From: Pseudomonas sp. B21_DOA
GTDB taxonomy: Bacteria; Pseudomonadota; Gammaproteobacteria; Pseudomonadales; Pseudomonadaceae
Assembly (NCBI GenBank): GCA_030544685.1
Contig: CP086683.1
Coordinates: 5,766,001 to 5,830,000 of the forward strand
Reading direction: 5' to 3'
Length of the DNA: 64,000 nucleotides
Positions within the stretch are counted from its first letter, which is position 1, and the number at the start of each line of letters is the position of its first letter. Positions 44,338-55,736 of the stretch are shown piece by piece. The position numbers and the translations under genes are program-made. The notes under the pieces were generated by a model. That model was not told the DNA's origin and did not search any database. It saw only the letters and a program-made list of their open reading frames with translations.

Positions 44338-47300
44338 GCTCGCACAAGGGCATTTCGACCTGGTGCATCGACCACCCGGTGGCGACAATCTTGCTGACCA
44401 TCGCGCTGGTACTGGTCGGCGCAATTGCCTTCCCTCGCTTGCCGATTGCGCCACTGCCGGAAGCGGAATTTCCTACGATCCAGGTCTCGGCACAGTTGCC
44501 CGGCGCCAGCCCCGACACCATGGCTTCCTCAGTGGCCACGCCGCTGGAGGTGCAATTCAGCGCCATCCCCGGCATGACCCAGATGACCTCCAGCAGCGCG
44601 CTGGGCTCAACCCTGCTGACCTTGCAGTTCACTCTCGACAAAAGCATCGACACCGCCGCCCAGGAAGTGCAGGCGGCGATCAATACCGCCGCCGGCAAGT
44701 TGCCCAAAGACATGCCGACGCTGCCAACATGGAAGAAGGTCAACCCGGCCGACAGCCCGGTGTTGATTCTCAGCGTCAGCTCGACGCAAATGCCCGGCAC
44801 CGAACTCAGCGACCTGGTGGAAACCCTGCTCTCGCGTCAGATCAGTCAGATCGACGGCGTCGGCCAGATCAACATCACCGGTCAGCAACGCCCGGCGATT
44901 CGCGTACAAGCTTCGGCGGACAAACTCGCGGCGATTGGCCTGACGCTGGCCGACATTCGGCTGGCGATCCAGCAAACCAGCCTCAATCTGGCCAAAGGTG
45001 CGCTGTACGGCGAATCGAGCGTCTCCACGCTGTCGACCAACGACCAGTTGTTCCACCCCGAGGACTACAGCCAGCTCATCGTTTCCTACAAGGATGGCGC
45101 CCCGGTTCACCTGCGCGATGTCGCCAAAGTCGTCAACGGTGCGGAAGATGCCTACGTGCAGGCCTGGGCCGGTGATCGTCCGGGGTGAATCTGGTGATCT
45201 CGCGCCAGCCCGGCGCCAATATTGTTGAAACCGTCGACCGCATTCAAGCCGCTCTGCCTGGTCTCGAAGCGATGCTGCCGGCCTCGGTACAGGTGAAAAC
45301 CCTGATCGACCGCACCCAGACCATCCGCGCCTCACTGCATGAAGTCGAGATCACCTTGCTCATCGCGATCTTGCTGGTGGTCGCGGTGATGGCGCTGTTC
45401 CTGCGCCAGTTGTCGGCGACGCTGATTGTCTCGGCGGTGCTCGGCGTCTCGCTGATCGCCAGTTTCGCCCTGATGTACGTGCTCGGCTTCAGCCTGAACA
45501 ACCTGACGCTGGTGGCGATTGTCGTCGCGGTCGGCTTCGTCGTGGACGATGCGATCGTGGTGGTTGAAAACATCCATCGCCATCTCGAGGCCGGCGACGA
45601 TATGCGCGAGGCGGCGATCAAGGGGCCGGTGAGATTGGTTTCACCGTCGTTTCGATCAGTTTCTCGCTGGTGGCGGCATTCATTCCGTTGCTGTTCATGG
45701 GCGGTGTGGTCGGGCGCCTTTTCAAGGAGTTCGCCCTGACCGCGACTTCGACGATCATGATTTCCGTGGTGGTGTCGCTGACGCTGGCGCCAACCCTTGC
45801 CGCGCTGTTCATGCGTAAGCCGGTACATCACGCCAATGCTAAACCCGGTTTCAGTGAGCGCTTGCTCGGCTGGTACGAAAAGGGCCTGCGTCGCGCCCTC
45901 GACCATCAGAAACTGATGATCGGTGTGTTCGGGCTTTCGCTGGCGTTGGCGGTCGCCGGGTACATTTTCATTCCCAAGGGTTTCTTCCCGGTACAGGACA
46001 CCGGGTTTGTCCTCGGCACCACCGAAGCCGCTGCGGACATTTCCTACGGCGACATGGTGAAAAAACACTTGGCGATGGCCGAAATCGTTGCAGCCGATCC
46101 GGCGGTGCAGGCGTTCTCGCACTCGGTCGGGGTGTCCGGCAGCAACCAGACCATCGCCAACGGGCGCTTCTGGATTGCTCTGAAAAAACGTGGCGATCGC
46201 GATGTCAGCGCCAGCCAGTTCATCGATCGCATCCGCCCGCAGTTGATGAAAGTGCCCGGCATCGTCCTGTATCTGCGCGCAGGCCAAGACATCAACCTCA
46301 GCTCCGGGCCGAGCCGTGCGCAATACCAATACGTTCTCAAGAGCAACGACGGCGCGACCCTCGCTACCTGGACCCAGCGCCTGACCGAAAAACTGCGCAG
46401 CAATCCGGCGTTCCGCGACATTTCCAACGATCTGCAACTGGGCGGCAGCATCACCCACATCAGCATCGACCGCAGCGCCGCCGCGCGTTTCGGCCTGACC
46501 GCCAGCGATGTCGACGAGGCGCTGTACGATGCATTCGGCCAACGGCAGATCAATGAATTCCAGACCCAGGTCAACCAGTACAACGTGATTCTCGAGCTGG
46601 ACACCAAACAGCGTGGCAAGGCCGAAAGCCTCAACTATTTCTACCTACGCTCACCGCTCAGTGGCGAGATGGTGCCGCTGTCGGCCCTGGCCCGATTTGA
46701 CGCGCCAACCATCGGCCCGCTGTCGATTGCCCATGACGGCATGTTCCCGGCGGCGAATCTGTCGTTCAATCTCGCCCCCGGCGTGGCGCTGGGCGATGCG
46801 GTGATTCTGCTCAATCAAGCCAAGGCCGAGATCGGCATGCCCACCGCGATCAGCGGCAATTTCCAGGGAGCGGCGCAGGCGTTCCAGAGTTCGCTGGCCA
46901 GCCAGCCGTGGCTGATTCTGGCGGCGCTGGTGGCGGTGTACATCATTCTCGGCGTGCTTTATGAAAGCTTCGTGCATCCGCTGACGATCATTTCGACCCT
47001 GCCGGCAGCAGGCCTCGGTGCGGTGATCATGCTGTGGATCTGCGGCCAGGACTTTTCGATCATGGCGTTGATCGGGCTGGTGCTGTTGATCGGCATCGTC
47101 AAGAAGAACGGCATCCTGATGATCGACTTCGCCCTTGAGGCGCAGCGCCAGCGCGGTCTGCCGGCGCAAGAAGCGATTTTCGAGGCGTGCATCACCCGGT
47201 TCCGGCCGATCATCATGACCACCCTCGCCGCCCTGCTCGGCGCATTGCCGCTGATGCTCGGCTACGGCACCGGCGCCGAACTGCGCCAGCCGTTGGGCAT

Positions 47301-47445
47301 TGCCGTGGTCGGCGGTTTGCTGGTCAGCCAGATGCTGACGCTGTTCACCACGCCGGTCATATACTTATGGCTCGAGCGGCTGTTTCACCGGCACTCACAC
47401 CCACCAGCCCCAACGCCCGCAACGGCACTGGCGACCACAGACTGA
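44334..47445 (+). CDS. RND efflux permease (HAE1 type), two apparent frameshifts
   Basis: Repaired length 1,037 residues, about twelve helices. N-terminus with HPVATILLTIALVLVGAIAF, porter-domain sequence SSSALGSTLLTLQFTLDKSI, and the proton-relay region in NNLTLVAIVVAVGFVVDDAI. Frames break at the G runs 45182-45185 and 45622-45625; one base each restores RPGVNLVISRQPG and IKGAGEIGFTVVSISFSL. Substrates of the family are drugs and dyes rather than metals, although the neighbouring two-component genes are of the metal-responsive type. The order adaptor, permease, regulator, kinase is one unit. Confidence 0.93.
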
Positions 47446-47452
47446 GGCGGTC

Positions 47453-48130
47453 ATGCGCGTTCTGATTATCGAAGACGAAGAAAAAACCGCGGATTATCTG
47501 CACCGCGGCCTGACCGAACAGGGCTACACCGTCGACCTTGCCCGCGACGGCGTCGAAGGTCTGCATCTGGCGCTGGAATGCGACTACGCGGTGATCGTCC
47601 TCGACGTCATGCTGCCGGGGCTCGATGGCTTCGGCGTACTGCGCGCATTACGTGCGCGCAAGCAGACCCCGGTGATCATGCTCACCGCCCGCGAGCGCGT
47701 CGAAGACCGCATCAAGGGCCTGCGCGACGGCGCCGACGATTACCTCGGCAAACCGTTTTCCTTTCTCGAACTGGTCGCCCGCCTGCAAGCGCTGACCCGC
47801 CGCAGCGGCGGCCATGAGCCGGTGCAAGTGACCATCGCCGACCTGTGGATCGACCTGATCAGCCGCAAGGCCACCCGCGCCGGCACGCGCCTGGACCTGA
47901 CGGCGAAAGAGTTTTCCCTGCTCAGCGTCCTCGCCCGGCGTCAGGGCGAAATCCTCTCGAAAACCGCCATCGCCGAGATGGTCTGGGACATCAATTTCGA
48001 CAGTGACGCCAACGTCGTCGAAGTCGCGATCAAACGCCTGCGCGCCAAGCTCGACGGGCCATTCAACGAAAAACTGCTGCACACCATTCGCGGCATGGGT
48101 TATGTGCTGGAGAGCCGTGGTGTCCAGTAA
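47453..48130 (+). CDS. OmpR-type response regulator, CopR/CusR-like
   Basis: 225 residues: receiver with D51 in VIVLDVMLPGLDG, conserved KPFSFLELVARL, and winged-helix DNA-binding domain (LTAKEFSLLSVLARRQGEIL, DSDANVVEVAIKRLRAKLDG, IRGMGYVLE). It starts 7 bp after the permease stop and overlaps the kinase gene by 11 bp. It is likely to activate the pump operon. Confidence 0.93.
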   Translation: MRVLIIEDEEKTADYLHRGLTEQGYTVDLARDGVEGLHLALECDYAVIVLDVMLPGLDGFGVLRALRARKQTPVIMLTARERVEDRIKGLRDGADDYLGKPFSFLELVARLQALTRRSGGHEPVQVTIADLWIDLISRKATRAGTRLDLTAKEFSLLSVLARRQGEILSKTAIAEMVWDINFDSDANVVEVAIKRLRAKLDGPFNEKLLHTIRGMGYVLESRGVQ

Positions 48131-49484
48131 CTCGATTGCCCTGCGACTCAGCGGAATGTTCACGCTGGTGGCGCTATTGGTGTTTCTGCTAATTGGCGGC
48201 GCGCTGTATCAGCAGGTCGACAAGGGCCTGGGATTGTTGCCCGAAGCCGAGCTGGATGCGCGTTACAGCGTGCTCGAATCCACCGTAGGCCGTTACGGCA
48301 CGCCGGAGCATTGGGTGAAGATCAACAACAAGCTCAAGCTGCTCGGCGAGGAAGACAAGCGCATCAGCTTCTGGATCAGCAGCGGTGATCCACGCTACGA
48401 ATACGGCAACCTCACCCCGCAGATTCGCGCCGCCATCAATGGCCCGTTGGGCATGCACGATCTGCAACTGCCCGATCAACCCTACCCGCTGAAAGTACTG
48501 GTCAGTCAGTTCCCCGCCAAGGATCAGCGCCCGCCGCTGCGTTTCATGATCGGCATCGACACCGAGACGCTGCATCAGACCCAGCATCACTTGCTCATCG
48601 CCCTGATCAGTCTGGCGATTCTCGGCGTGCTGCTGGCCTCGGCATTGGGCTATTGGGTCGCAAGAATCGGTCTGAAGCCGTTGATCAAACTGTCGCAGGA
48701 AGCCCAGCGACTGGCACCACCGCTGCGCGCCGGACGCTTGCGCCTGTCGCCGCTGCCGCCGGAACTGGAACAGTTTGTCGAGTCGTTCAACTCGACCCTG
48801 GAACGGGTCGAACTGGCCTATTCGCGGCTGGAATCGTTCAACGCCGACGTCGCCCATGAACTGCGCTCGCCGCTGACCAACCTGATCGGCCAGACCCAGG
48901 TCGCGCTGACTCGCGGGCGCTCCGCCGAACACTATTTCGAAGTGCTGCAATCCAATCTCGAAGAGCTGGAACGGCTGCGTTCGATCATCAACGACATGCT
49001 GTTTCTGGCCAGCGCCGATCAGGGCAACAAGGCAACCAAACTGACCTCGACGTCATTGGCTGATGAGGTGGCAACGACGCTGGACTATCTGGATTTCATC
49101 CTTGAAGACGCGCAGGTTGAAGTGCAGGTCAGCGGCGATGCGCAGGTGCAGATCGAGGTCGCGCATCTGCGTCGCGCGCTGATCAATTTACTCAGCAACG
49201 CGGTGCAGCACACCGAACCGGGTCAAGTGATCGAGGTGCACATCGAAGTTGAAGAACATCAGGTGAGCATTGGCGTGGCCAATCCCGGGACGCCGATTGC
49301 CAGTGAGCATCTGCCGAGGTTGTTCGAACGGTTTTATCGGGTCGATGCCTCGCGCAGCAACAGCGGCAATAACCACGGGCTGGGGCTGGCCATCGTCAAG
49401 GCGATTGCGCTGATGCATGGCGGGGATGTGTTTGTGCGCAGTGATCGGGGCATGAACACCTTCGGCATTCACCTTCCGGTCTGA
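48120..49484 (+). CDS. Membrane sensor histidine kinase, CusS-like
   Basis: 455 residues, start at GTG 48120 (GGAGAG site). Two membrane helices (about 12-32 and 161-181) enclose a periplasmic sensor domain of the metal-sensor type (VLESTVGRYGTPEHWVKINN). HAMP region, then the H box FNADVAHELRSPLTNLIG, N box INLLSNAVQH, and G boxes NNHGLGLAIVKAIALMHGGD. Partner of the preceding regulator. Confidence 0.92.
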   Translation: MSSNSIALRLSGMFTLVALLVFLLIGGALYQQVDKGLGLLPEAELDARYSVLESTVGRYGTPEHWVKINNKLKLLGEEDKRISFWISSGDPRYEYGNLTPQIRAAINGPLGMHDLQLPDQPYPLKVLVSQFPAKDQRPPLRFMIGIDTETLHQTQHHLLIALISLAILGVLLASALGYWVARIGLKPLIKLSQEAQRLAPPLRAGRLRLSPLPPELEQFVESFNSTLERVELAYSRLESFNADVAHELRSPLTNLIGQTQVALTRGRSAEHYFEVLQSNLEELERLRSIINDMLFLASADQGNKATKLTSTSLADEVATTLDYLDFILEDAQVEVQVSGDAQVQIEVAHLRRALINLLSNAVQHTEPGQVIEVHIEVEEHQVSIGVANPGTPIASEHLPRLFERFYRVDASRSNSGNNHGLGLAIVKAIALMHGGDVFVRSDRGMNTFGIHLPV

Positions 49485-49500
49485 ATGCTGCGCCAAGCCC

Positions 49501-49630
49501 TGTGGCGAGGGATTTATCCCCGCTCGGCTGCGCAGCAGTCGCAAAATCCTGTGCACAAGCTCTAAGAATCTTTGAGGCTGGAATTCTTGGGGCCGCTTCG
49601 CAGCCCAACGGGGATAAATCCCCTCGCCAC
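49501..49630. repeat. Inverted intergenic repeat (tgtggcgagggatttatcccc type)
   Basis: TGTGGCGAGGGATTTATCCC (49501-49520) and its complement GGGATAAATCCCCTCGCCAC (49611-49630) enclose a 90-bp palindromic region. This is another family of extragenic repeats in this genus. Confidence 0.8.
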
Positions 49631-49783
49631 AGGCCACCATCACGCACAGACCGGGTTGTTACCCGTGCCGATCTTTGCTTTAGCTGTAACAGTCATTTAT
49701 GAAAATCATGCTGTTTCCCAACCTTCGGCAACCTTATCTTTGCCCGCACCAAACAGCACTCGCCAAGCGAGAAGGTTTTCAAG

Positions 49784-50005
49784 ATGTCCAACAGTATGGG
49801 TATTGCCAGCGCATTCGTTTTGTCCTCATTGATCCTGTCGCCGATGGCGATGGCTGAAGAATCGCAAACGTTCGTTGCGCAAAAAGTCGCCCGCGCGCAG
49901 GCATTCGATCAGCATCAGGCCGAGGTGATGGCCAAGGCGCAAGACGCGACGCAGTCCCCGCAGGCCGCTAATTCCCAGACTCAAGCGCTCGAGAAAGACA
50001 GCTGA
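49784..50005 (+). CDS. Small exported protein
   Basis: 73 residues: signal peptide MGIASAFVLSSLILSPMAMA, then a short helical mature part rich in Gln and Ala (VARAQAFDQHQAEVMAKAQD). Function unknown; small secreted proteins of this kind often precede OprD-family porin genes in Pseudomonas. A terminator-like hairpin follows at 50071. Confidence 0.6.
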   Translation: MSNSMGIASAFVLSSLILSPMAMAEESQTFVAQKVARAQAFDQHQAEVMAKAQDATQSPQAANSQTQALEKDS

Positions 50006-50070
50006 GTCGCACCGCGAAAGGTTTCCCTCGACGCGGTTGTTTGGCTCTTCCCGTTCAACCGTCGTCACTC

Positions 50071-50098
50071 CAGGCCGCTGCCGTTCAGCGGCCTTTTT
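50071..50098 (+). terminator. Rho-independent terminator
   Basis: AGGCCGCTG / CAGCGGCCT with a 4-base loop followed by TTTT. Confidence 0.8.
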
Positions 50099-50199
50099 CG
50101 TTGTGGTCTGAAAGCTGTCTGGTGCGTCTGTAACAACAAGAAACATCAAAGTCGCTCAAGAAACAGAGCGGCCCGCTGACCCAAGGAGCTCCACCGCAC

Positions 50200-51516
50200 G
50201 TGTTTTACCCTGCCCGCCTCACCCCGCTGTTCATTGCAATTGCCGCAAGTATTGCCCCCGCCGTCCACGCCGATGAGTCAGCCCAACAGGGCTTCGTCGC
50301 AGGCTCGAGCCTCAATCTCAACGCCCGCAACTACTACATGAATCGCAACCGCCTGCAGAAGGCGGACGACAATATCGAGTGGGGCCAGGGTTTTCTCGGA
50401 GTGTTCCAGTCTGGCTATACAGAAGGCACGGTCGGCTTCGGCGTCGATGCTCACGCCATGCTCGGCCTGAAACTCGACGGTGGTGGCGGTACCGACGGTT
50501 CGAGCATCCTGCCGATCAGCGATGGCAGCGGCAAAGCGCCGGGCTCCTTCTCCACTGCGGGTGGCACGTTGAAGCTGCGCGCCTTCGATACCGAGCTGAA
50601 GGCCGGTGATCTGTTTCTCACCAACCCGGTGATTGCCGGCGGCGACACGCGCATGCTGCCGCAGACCTTTCGTGGCATCAGCCTGAGCAACCACAGCTTC
50701 GACGGCTGGCTGATCGAAGGTGGCCAGGCCAGCTTCACCAAGCCGTATAACCAAAGTGGCCACACGCGAATCGGCACGTCCTACGGCACGCTGGCCGATG
50801 GTGATGACAGCCAACACCTGAACTGGGCCGGTGTGGCCTGGAGCGGTGTTGAAGGCCTGACCAGCAGCCTTTATGCCTCTGAGCTGAAAGACATCTGGAA
50901 CCAGTACTACTATGACCTCGACTACACCTGGCAACTGAACGATCTGGTCAGCCTCAACCCGGGCGTGCACTTCTATCACACGCAAGACACCGGCGAGGCG
51001 CTGCTCGGCGACATCGACAACAACGCTTACAGCGTGCATCTCACCGTCGGCATTGGCAGCCACAGCGTTACCGCCGCGTACCAGCGGGTCAACGGCAATA
51101 CGCCGTTCGACTACATCAGCCAGGGCGACAGCGTTTATCTGGACAACTCTCAGCAATACTCGGACTTCAACGGCCCGAACGAACGCTCGTGGAAGCTGAA
51201 ATACGCTTACGACTTCACCGGTGTCGGCATCCCCGGCCTGACTTCGGCGCTGTCCTATTCACGCGGCACGGTGGATCTGACCAAAGCCGATCCGGACAGC
51301 ACAGCCTATGCCAACTGGTACAGCGCCGATGGCCGCAACGCCAAGCATTGGGAACGCGACATCGATTTGCAGTACGTCGTGCAAAGCGGCCAGGCCAAGA
51401 ACCTGGCGGTGCGCCTGCAATGGGCGACCAACCGTGGCGGCAACGGCTACGGCGCGATTGATTCGGATACAGATGAATACCGCGTGATCATCGACTACCC
51501 GGTCGACGTCTTCTAA
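50200..51516 (+). CDS. OprD-family outer-membrane porin
   Basis: 438 residues with a signal peptide ([20 protein letters not shown], cleavage after VHA) and a beta-barrel of the OprD type: [60 protein letters not shown], and the C-terminal aromatic YPVDVF. OprD channels take up amino acids or small organic acids; the substrate cannot be read from sequence. Start GTG with an AAGGAG site. The rare start and strong site are normal for this family. Confidence 0.93.
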   Translation: MFYPARLTPLFIAIAASIAPAVHADESAQQGFVAGSSLNLNARNYYMNRNRLQKADDNIEWGQGFLGVFQSGYTEGTVGFGVDAHAMLGLKLDGGGGTDGSSILPISDGSGKAPGSFSTAGGTLKLRAFDTELKAGDLFLTNPVIAGGDTRMLPQTFRGISLSNHSFDGWLIEGGQASFTKPYNQSGHTRIGTSYGTLADGDDSQHLNWAGVAWSGVEGLTSSLYASELKDIWNQYYYDLDYTWQLNDLVSLNPGVHFYHTQDTGEALLGDIDNNAYSVHLTVGIGSHSVTAAYQRVNGNTPFDYISQGDSVYLDNSQQYSDFNGPNERSWKLKYAYDFTGVGIPGLTSALSYSRGTVDLTKADPDSTAYANWYSADGRNAKHWERDIDLQYVVQSGQAKNLAVRLQWATNRGGNGYGAIDSDTDEYRVIIDYPVDVF

Positions 51517-51553
51517 GATCGGCGCTGCGTTTTTCAGATCCTGTGATCTACCC

Positions 51554-51643
51554 TGTGGGAGCGAGCCTGCTCGCGAAAGCTGATTGTCAGTCAACATCTG
51601 TGTTGAATGACACACCGCTTTCGCGAGCGGGCTCGCTCCCACA
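51554..51643. repeat. REP pair (inverted)
   Basis: TGTGGGAGCGAGCCTGCTCG at 51554 and CGCGAGCGGGCTCGCTCCCA ending 51643 face each other, with AAAGC/GCTTT extending each arm. Confidence 0.85.
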
Positions 51644-51701
51644 GGTTCGTCCGGCGTCAGCCCAACTAAGCTTATGAAACCACTCCAACCGGCTCCCCAT
51701 C

Positions 51702-53210
51702 ATGATCGCCAGCCGCACGCCCTCCATCACAGGCCAGACCGGTCGCCCCGAGCGTCTGCTGATCCTCGGCAGTCTGCTGACCGTGATCGCGATGGTGTGC
51801 ATCGTCACCTTCCTGCTGATCCGCGAGTACGCCAGTGCGCAGGAAACCGCCACCCGTCGCGCCACCACGATTGCGCAATTGATCGACGCCGACGTGCTGC
51901 GCACCGTCGAGCTTTACGACCTGACACTGCAAGGCCTGATCGCCGCCGCCCAGCGTGACGACCTGCAGAATGTCTCGCCGCAGATCCGCCATCTGGCGCT
52001 GTTCGATCGCTCGACCACGGCGCGCTTCAAGGGCGACATTCTCCTGCTCGACAAGCATGGCGAGGTGATCGCCGACTCCTCGCGCATTGAACCGAAACCG
52101 GGCAGTTTCGCCGACCGCGATTATTTTCTCGCCCACGCCTTCAACCGCGATATCGGCATGTTCATCAGCCGACCGTTCAAGACTCGCTGCGATTGTGAAG
52201 AGGCCGATCAGTGGCGCATCAGCTTCAGCCGGCGCATCTCCTCGCAGACCGGTGAATTCCTCGGCGTTGCCGTCGCTTCGTTGAAACTCGACTACTTCGA
52301 CGACCTGTTCAAGAGCCTCGACATAGGCACTGACAGCACATTGAACATCATTAATAGCGATGGCGTGCTGCTCGCGCAGAAGCCGTACCTGCAAAGCGAT
52401 TCAGTAGGCAAGAGCTTCGGCAATCGGCCCAACGTCGTGCGCATTCTCAATGACCGCGATGGCAGCGGCAGTTTCACCAGTACCTCAAGCATGGATGACC
52501 AGCGCCGGCTCTACACCTATTCGCGGGTGGGCAACCTGCCGTTGACGGTGATGGTGGCGCTGTCCAGCGAGGAGGTGTTTGGCACCTGGCGGCGCACGGC
52601 GATCCTGATCAGCGGCGCCACCGGCGTGTTGTGCCTGGGGCTGTTGTGGCTGACCTGGCTGCTCGCCCGGGAACTGCGTTTGCGCCATCGCGCCGAACGC
52701 GAACTGGCGCAACTGGCTGCAACCGATGATCTGACCGGTGTGGCCAACCGGCGCATGCTCGATCAGACCCTGCGCCACGAATGGTTCCGCGCCCAGCGCT
52801 CGGGCCAGCCGCTGTCGGTGATGATGATCGATGCTGACCACTTCAAAGCCTTCAATGACCGGCATGGCCATCAGGCTGGGGATCAGGTCTTGCGTGAACT
52901 GGCCAAGGTAATCACCGCGAACGTGCGGCGTCCGGCGGATCTGGTCGCGCGGTATGGCGGTGAAGAGTTTTCGGTGATCCTCGCCGAGACCGACAGCGCA
53001 GGAGCGCAGCAGATCGCCGAGCAGATTCGCCAGGCTGTGGAAAACTTGCCCTGGGTCGAAGGCGCTGAGCGGGCGATGACCGTGAGTATCGGCATTGCCA
53101 CATGGACATCGGCGAGGGAGATGACGCTGGAGCAGCTGTTGTTCGCGGCGGACAAGGCGCTGTATCAGGCCAAGGAAGGCGGGCGTAATCGGGTGGTGGT
53201 ATCAACCTGA
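51702..53210 (+). CDS. Membrane diguanylate cyclase
   Basis: 502 residues. Two membrane helices (about 22-42 and 302-322) flank a periplasmic dCache-like sensor domain (LDKHGEVIADSSRIEPKPGS, ADRDYFLAHAFNRDIGMFIS). C-terminal GGDEF domain: DDLTGVANRRMLDQ, MMIDADHFKAFND and active GGEEF. An RxxD inhibitory site (RPAD) lies five residues before it, so the enzyme should be active and product-inhibited. It makes cyclic di-GMP. Confidence 0.93.
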   Translation: MIASRTPSITGQTGRPERLLILGSLLTVIAMVCIVTFLLIREYASAQETATRRATTIAQLIDADVLRTVELYDLTLQGLIAAAQRDDLQNVSPQIRHLALFDRSTTARFKGDILLLDKHGEVIADSSRIEPKPGSFADRDYFLAHAFNRDIGMFISRPFKTRCDCEEADQWRISFSRRISSQTGEFLGVAVASLKLDYFDDLFKSLDIGTDSTLNIINSDGVLLAQKPYLQSDSVGKSFGNRPNVVRILNDRDGSGSFTSTSSMDDQRRLYTYSRVGNLPLTVMVALSSEEVFGTWRRTAILISGATGVLCLGLLWLTWLLARELRLRHRAERELAQLAATDDLTGVANRRMLDQTLRHEWFRAQRSGQPLSVMMIDADHFKAFNDRHGHQAGDQVLRELAKVITANVRRPADLVARYGGEEFSVILAETDSAGAQQIAEQIRQAVENLPWVEGAERAMTVSIGIATWTSAREMTLEQLLFAADKALYQAKEGGRNRVVVST

Positions 53211-53235
53211 AGTCTTGCAATGGAGGTAATGGCCC

Positions 53236-53328
53236 CATCGCTGGCAAGCCAGCTCCCACAAGGATTTGAGGTGCGCTGCAAATTTTTGTCTCACCCGTAA
53301 ACCTGTGGGAGCTGGCTTGCCAGCGATG
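53236..53328. repeat. Inverted repeat pair (catcgctggcaagccagctccc type)
   Basis: CATCGCTGGCAAGCCAGCTC (53236-53255) and GAGCTGGCTTGCCAGCGATG (53309-53328): a third extragenic repeat family of this chromosome. Confidence 0.85.
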
Positions 53329-53362
53329 AGGCCGATAGAGACAAAACAAAAATCACAGGCAT

Positions 53363-53390
53363 AAAAAAAGGCCATCCGAGGATGGCCTTC
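53363..53390 (-). terminator. Terminator of lpxC
   Basis: AAGGCCATCC / GGATGGCCTT, three-base loop, T runs on both sides; 23 bp after the lpxC stop. Confidence 0.85.
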
Positions 53391-53412
53391 AAAAAACTAG
53401 AGAGGTTTTTAC

Positions 53413-54360
<948 letters not shown>

Positions 54361-54436
54361 TCAACAAAGGCTGGCGATGATAGCAGACCATGCCTTTGCT
54401 GAACACCAATCACCTTCATAGCCCTGATACATTCCA

Positions 54437-55633
54437 TCAATCGGCCTGACGACGCAGGAATGCCGGAATGTCCAGGTAGTCCAGGTCATCCTGCGGATTC
54501 ATCTTCGCGGCAGCCGCAGCACCGGCCTGAGCCTGATTGCGCATGACGGTCGGACGGTCCAGATCACGGTAGTTCACCGCTGGCTGCTCCTGACGGGCCG
54601 GAGCTGGTTGTTGCACCTGCGCCGAAGCCATCGAGGTGTGAACGGTGTTGTCGATGACCTTCACAGGCTTCTCGATTTTCGCGCCCAGACCGGTGGCAAC
54701 CACGGTGACGTGCAGCTCGTCGCGCATGTCCGGATCGATAACGGTACCGACCTTGACCATCGCGTGCTCGGAAGCGAAGGCTTCGATAATCGAACCAACG
54801 TCGGAGTACTCACCCAGGGACAGGTCAGGACCGGCGGTGATGTTCACCAGAATGCCGCGCGCGCCTTGCAGGTTGACGTCTTCCAGCAGCGGGTTGCGGA
54901 TTGCCGCTTCGGTGGCTTCACGTGCACGGTTCGGACCGCTGGCGCAGCCAGTGCCCATCATCGCCATGCCCATTTCGCTCATCACGGTGCGAACGTCGGC
55001 GAAGTCGACGTTGATCATGCCCGGACGCTTGATGATGTCGGAGATACCGCGAACGGCACCGGCCAGAACATCGTCAGCCTTGGCGAAAGCCGACAAGAGG
55101 CTTGCGTCCTTGCCGAGGATGGTCAGCAGTTTTTCGTTCGGAATGGTGATCAGCGAGTCGACGCTTTCCGAAAGCATGCGGATGCCTTCGTCGGCGATCT
55201 GCATACGCTTGCGGCCTTCGAACGGGAACGGACGGGTCACGACCGCAACGGTCAGGATGCCCATTTCCTTGGCCACTTCGGCAATGATCGGCGCTGCACC
55301 GGTACCGGTACCGCCGCCCATGCCGGTGGTGATGAACACCATGTTGGTGCCGGCCAGCACCTCAGCGATGCGCTCGCGGTCTTCCAGAGCGGCTTGACGG
55401 CCGACCTCAGGGTTAGCGCCTGCGCCCAGGCCTTTGGTCACGCCAGTGCCCAGTTGCAGGATGGTCCGCGCGCCGATGTTTTTCAGCGCTTGAGCATCGG
55501 TGTTGGCGCAGATGAACTCAACGCCTTCGATGTTGCTCTTGACCATGTGATTGACAGCGTTGCCGCCGCCACCGCCGACACCGATAACTTTGATTACCGG
55601 GCTTGCGGGGATGTTGTCTACGAGTTCGAACAT
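54437..55633 (-). CDS. ftsZ: FtsZ, cell division GTPase
   Basis: 398 residues. GTP-binding loop GGGTGTGAAP with the N-terminal IGVGGGGGNAVNHMV, T7 loop region with NVDFADVRTVM, a variable Gln/Ala-rich linker and the C-terminal anchor peptide DYLDIPAFLRRQAD that binds FtsA and ZipA. Forms the Z ring. Upstream neighbour is ftsA, 103 bp away. Confidence 0.98.
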   Translation of the reverse strand: MFELVDNIPASPVIKVIGVGGGGGNAVNHMVKSNIEGVEFICANTDAQALKNIGARTILQLGTGVTKGLGAGANPEVGRQAALEDRERIAEVLAGTNMVFITTGMGGGTGTGAAPIIAEVAKEMGILTVAVVTRPFPFEGRKRMQIADEGIRMLSESVDSLITIPNEKLLTILGKDASLLSAFAKADDVLAGAVRGISDIIKRPGMINVDFADVRTVMSEMGMAMMGTGCASGPNRAREATEAAIRNPLLEDVNLQGARGILVNITAGPDLSLGEYSDVGSIIEAFASEHAMVKVGTVIDPDMRDELHVTVVATGLGAKIEKPVKVIDNTVHTSMASAQVQQPAPARQEQPAVNYRDLDRPTVMRNQAQAGAAAAAKMNPQDDLDYLDIPAFLRRQAD

Positions 55634-55736
55634 TTTCCCTCTCCTTACATTCTCTAGTTTTTTCGCCTACTGCTGTTTGTAGCGGTGTATCTACTGCAGT
55701 TGCTTGCCGCTTGAAGCTTGTCGCTCCAGGCTGCTT

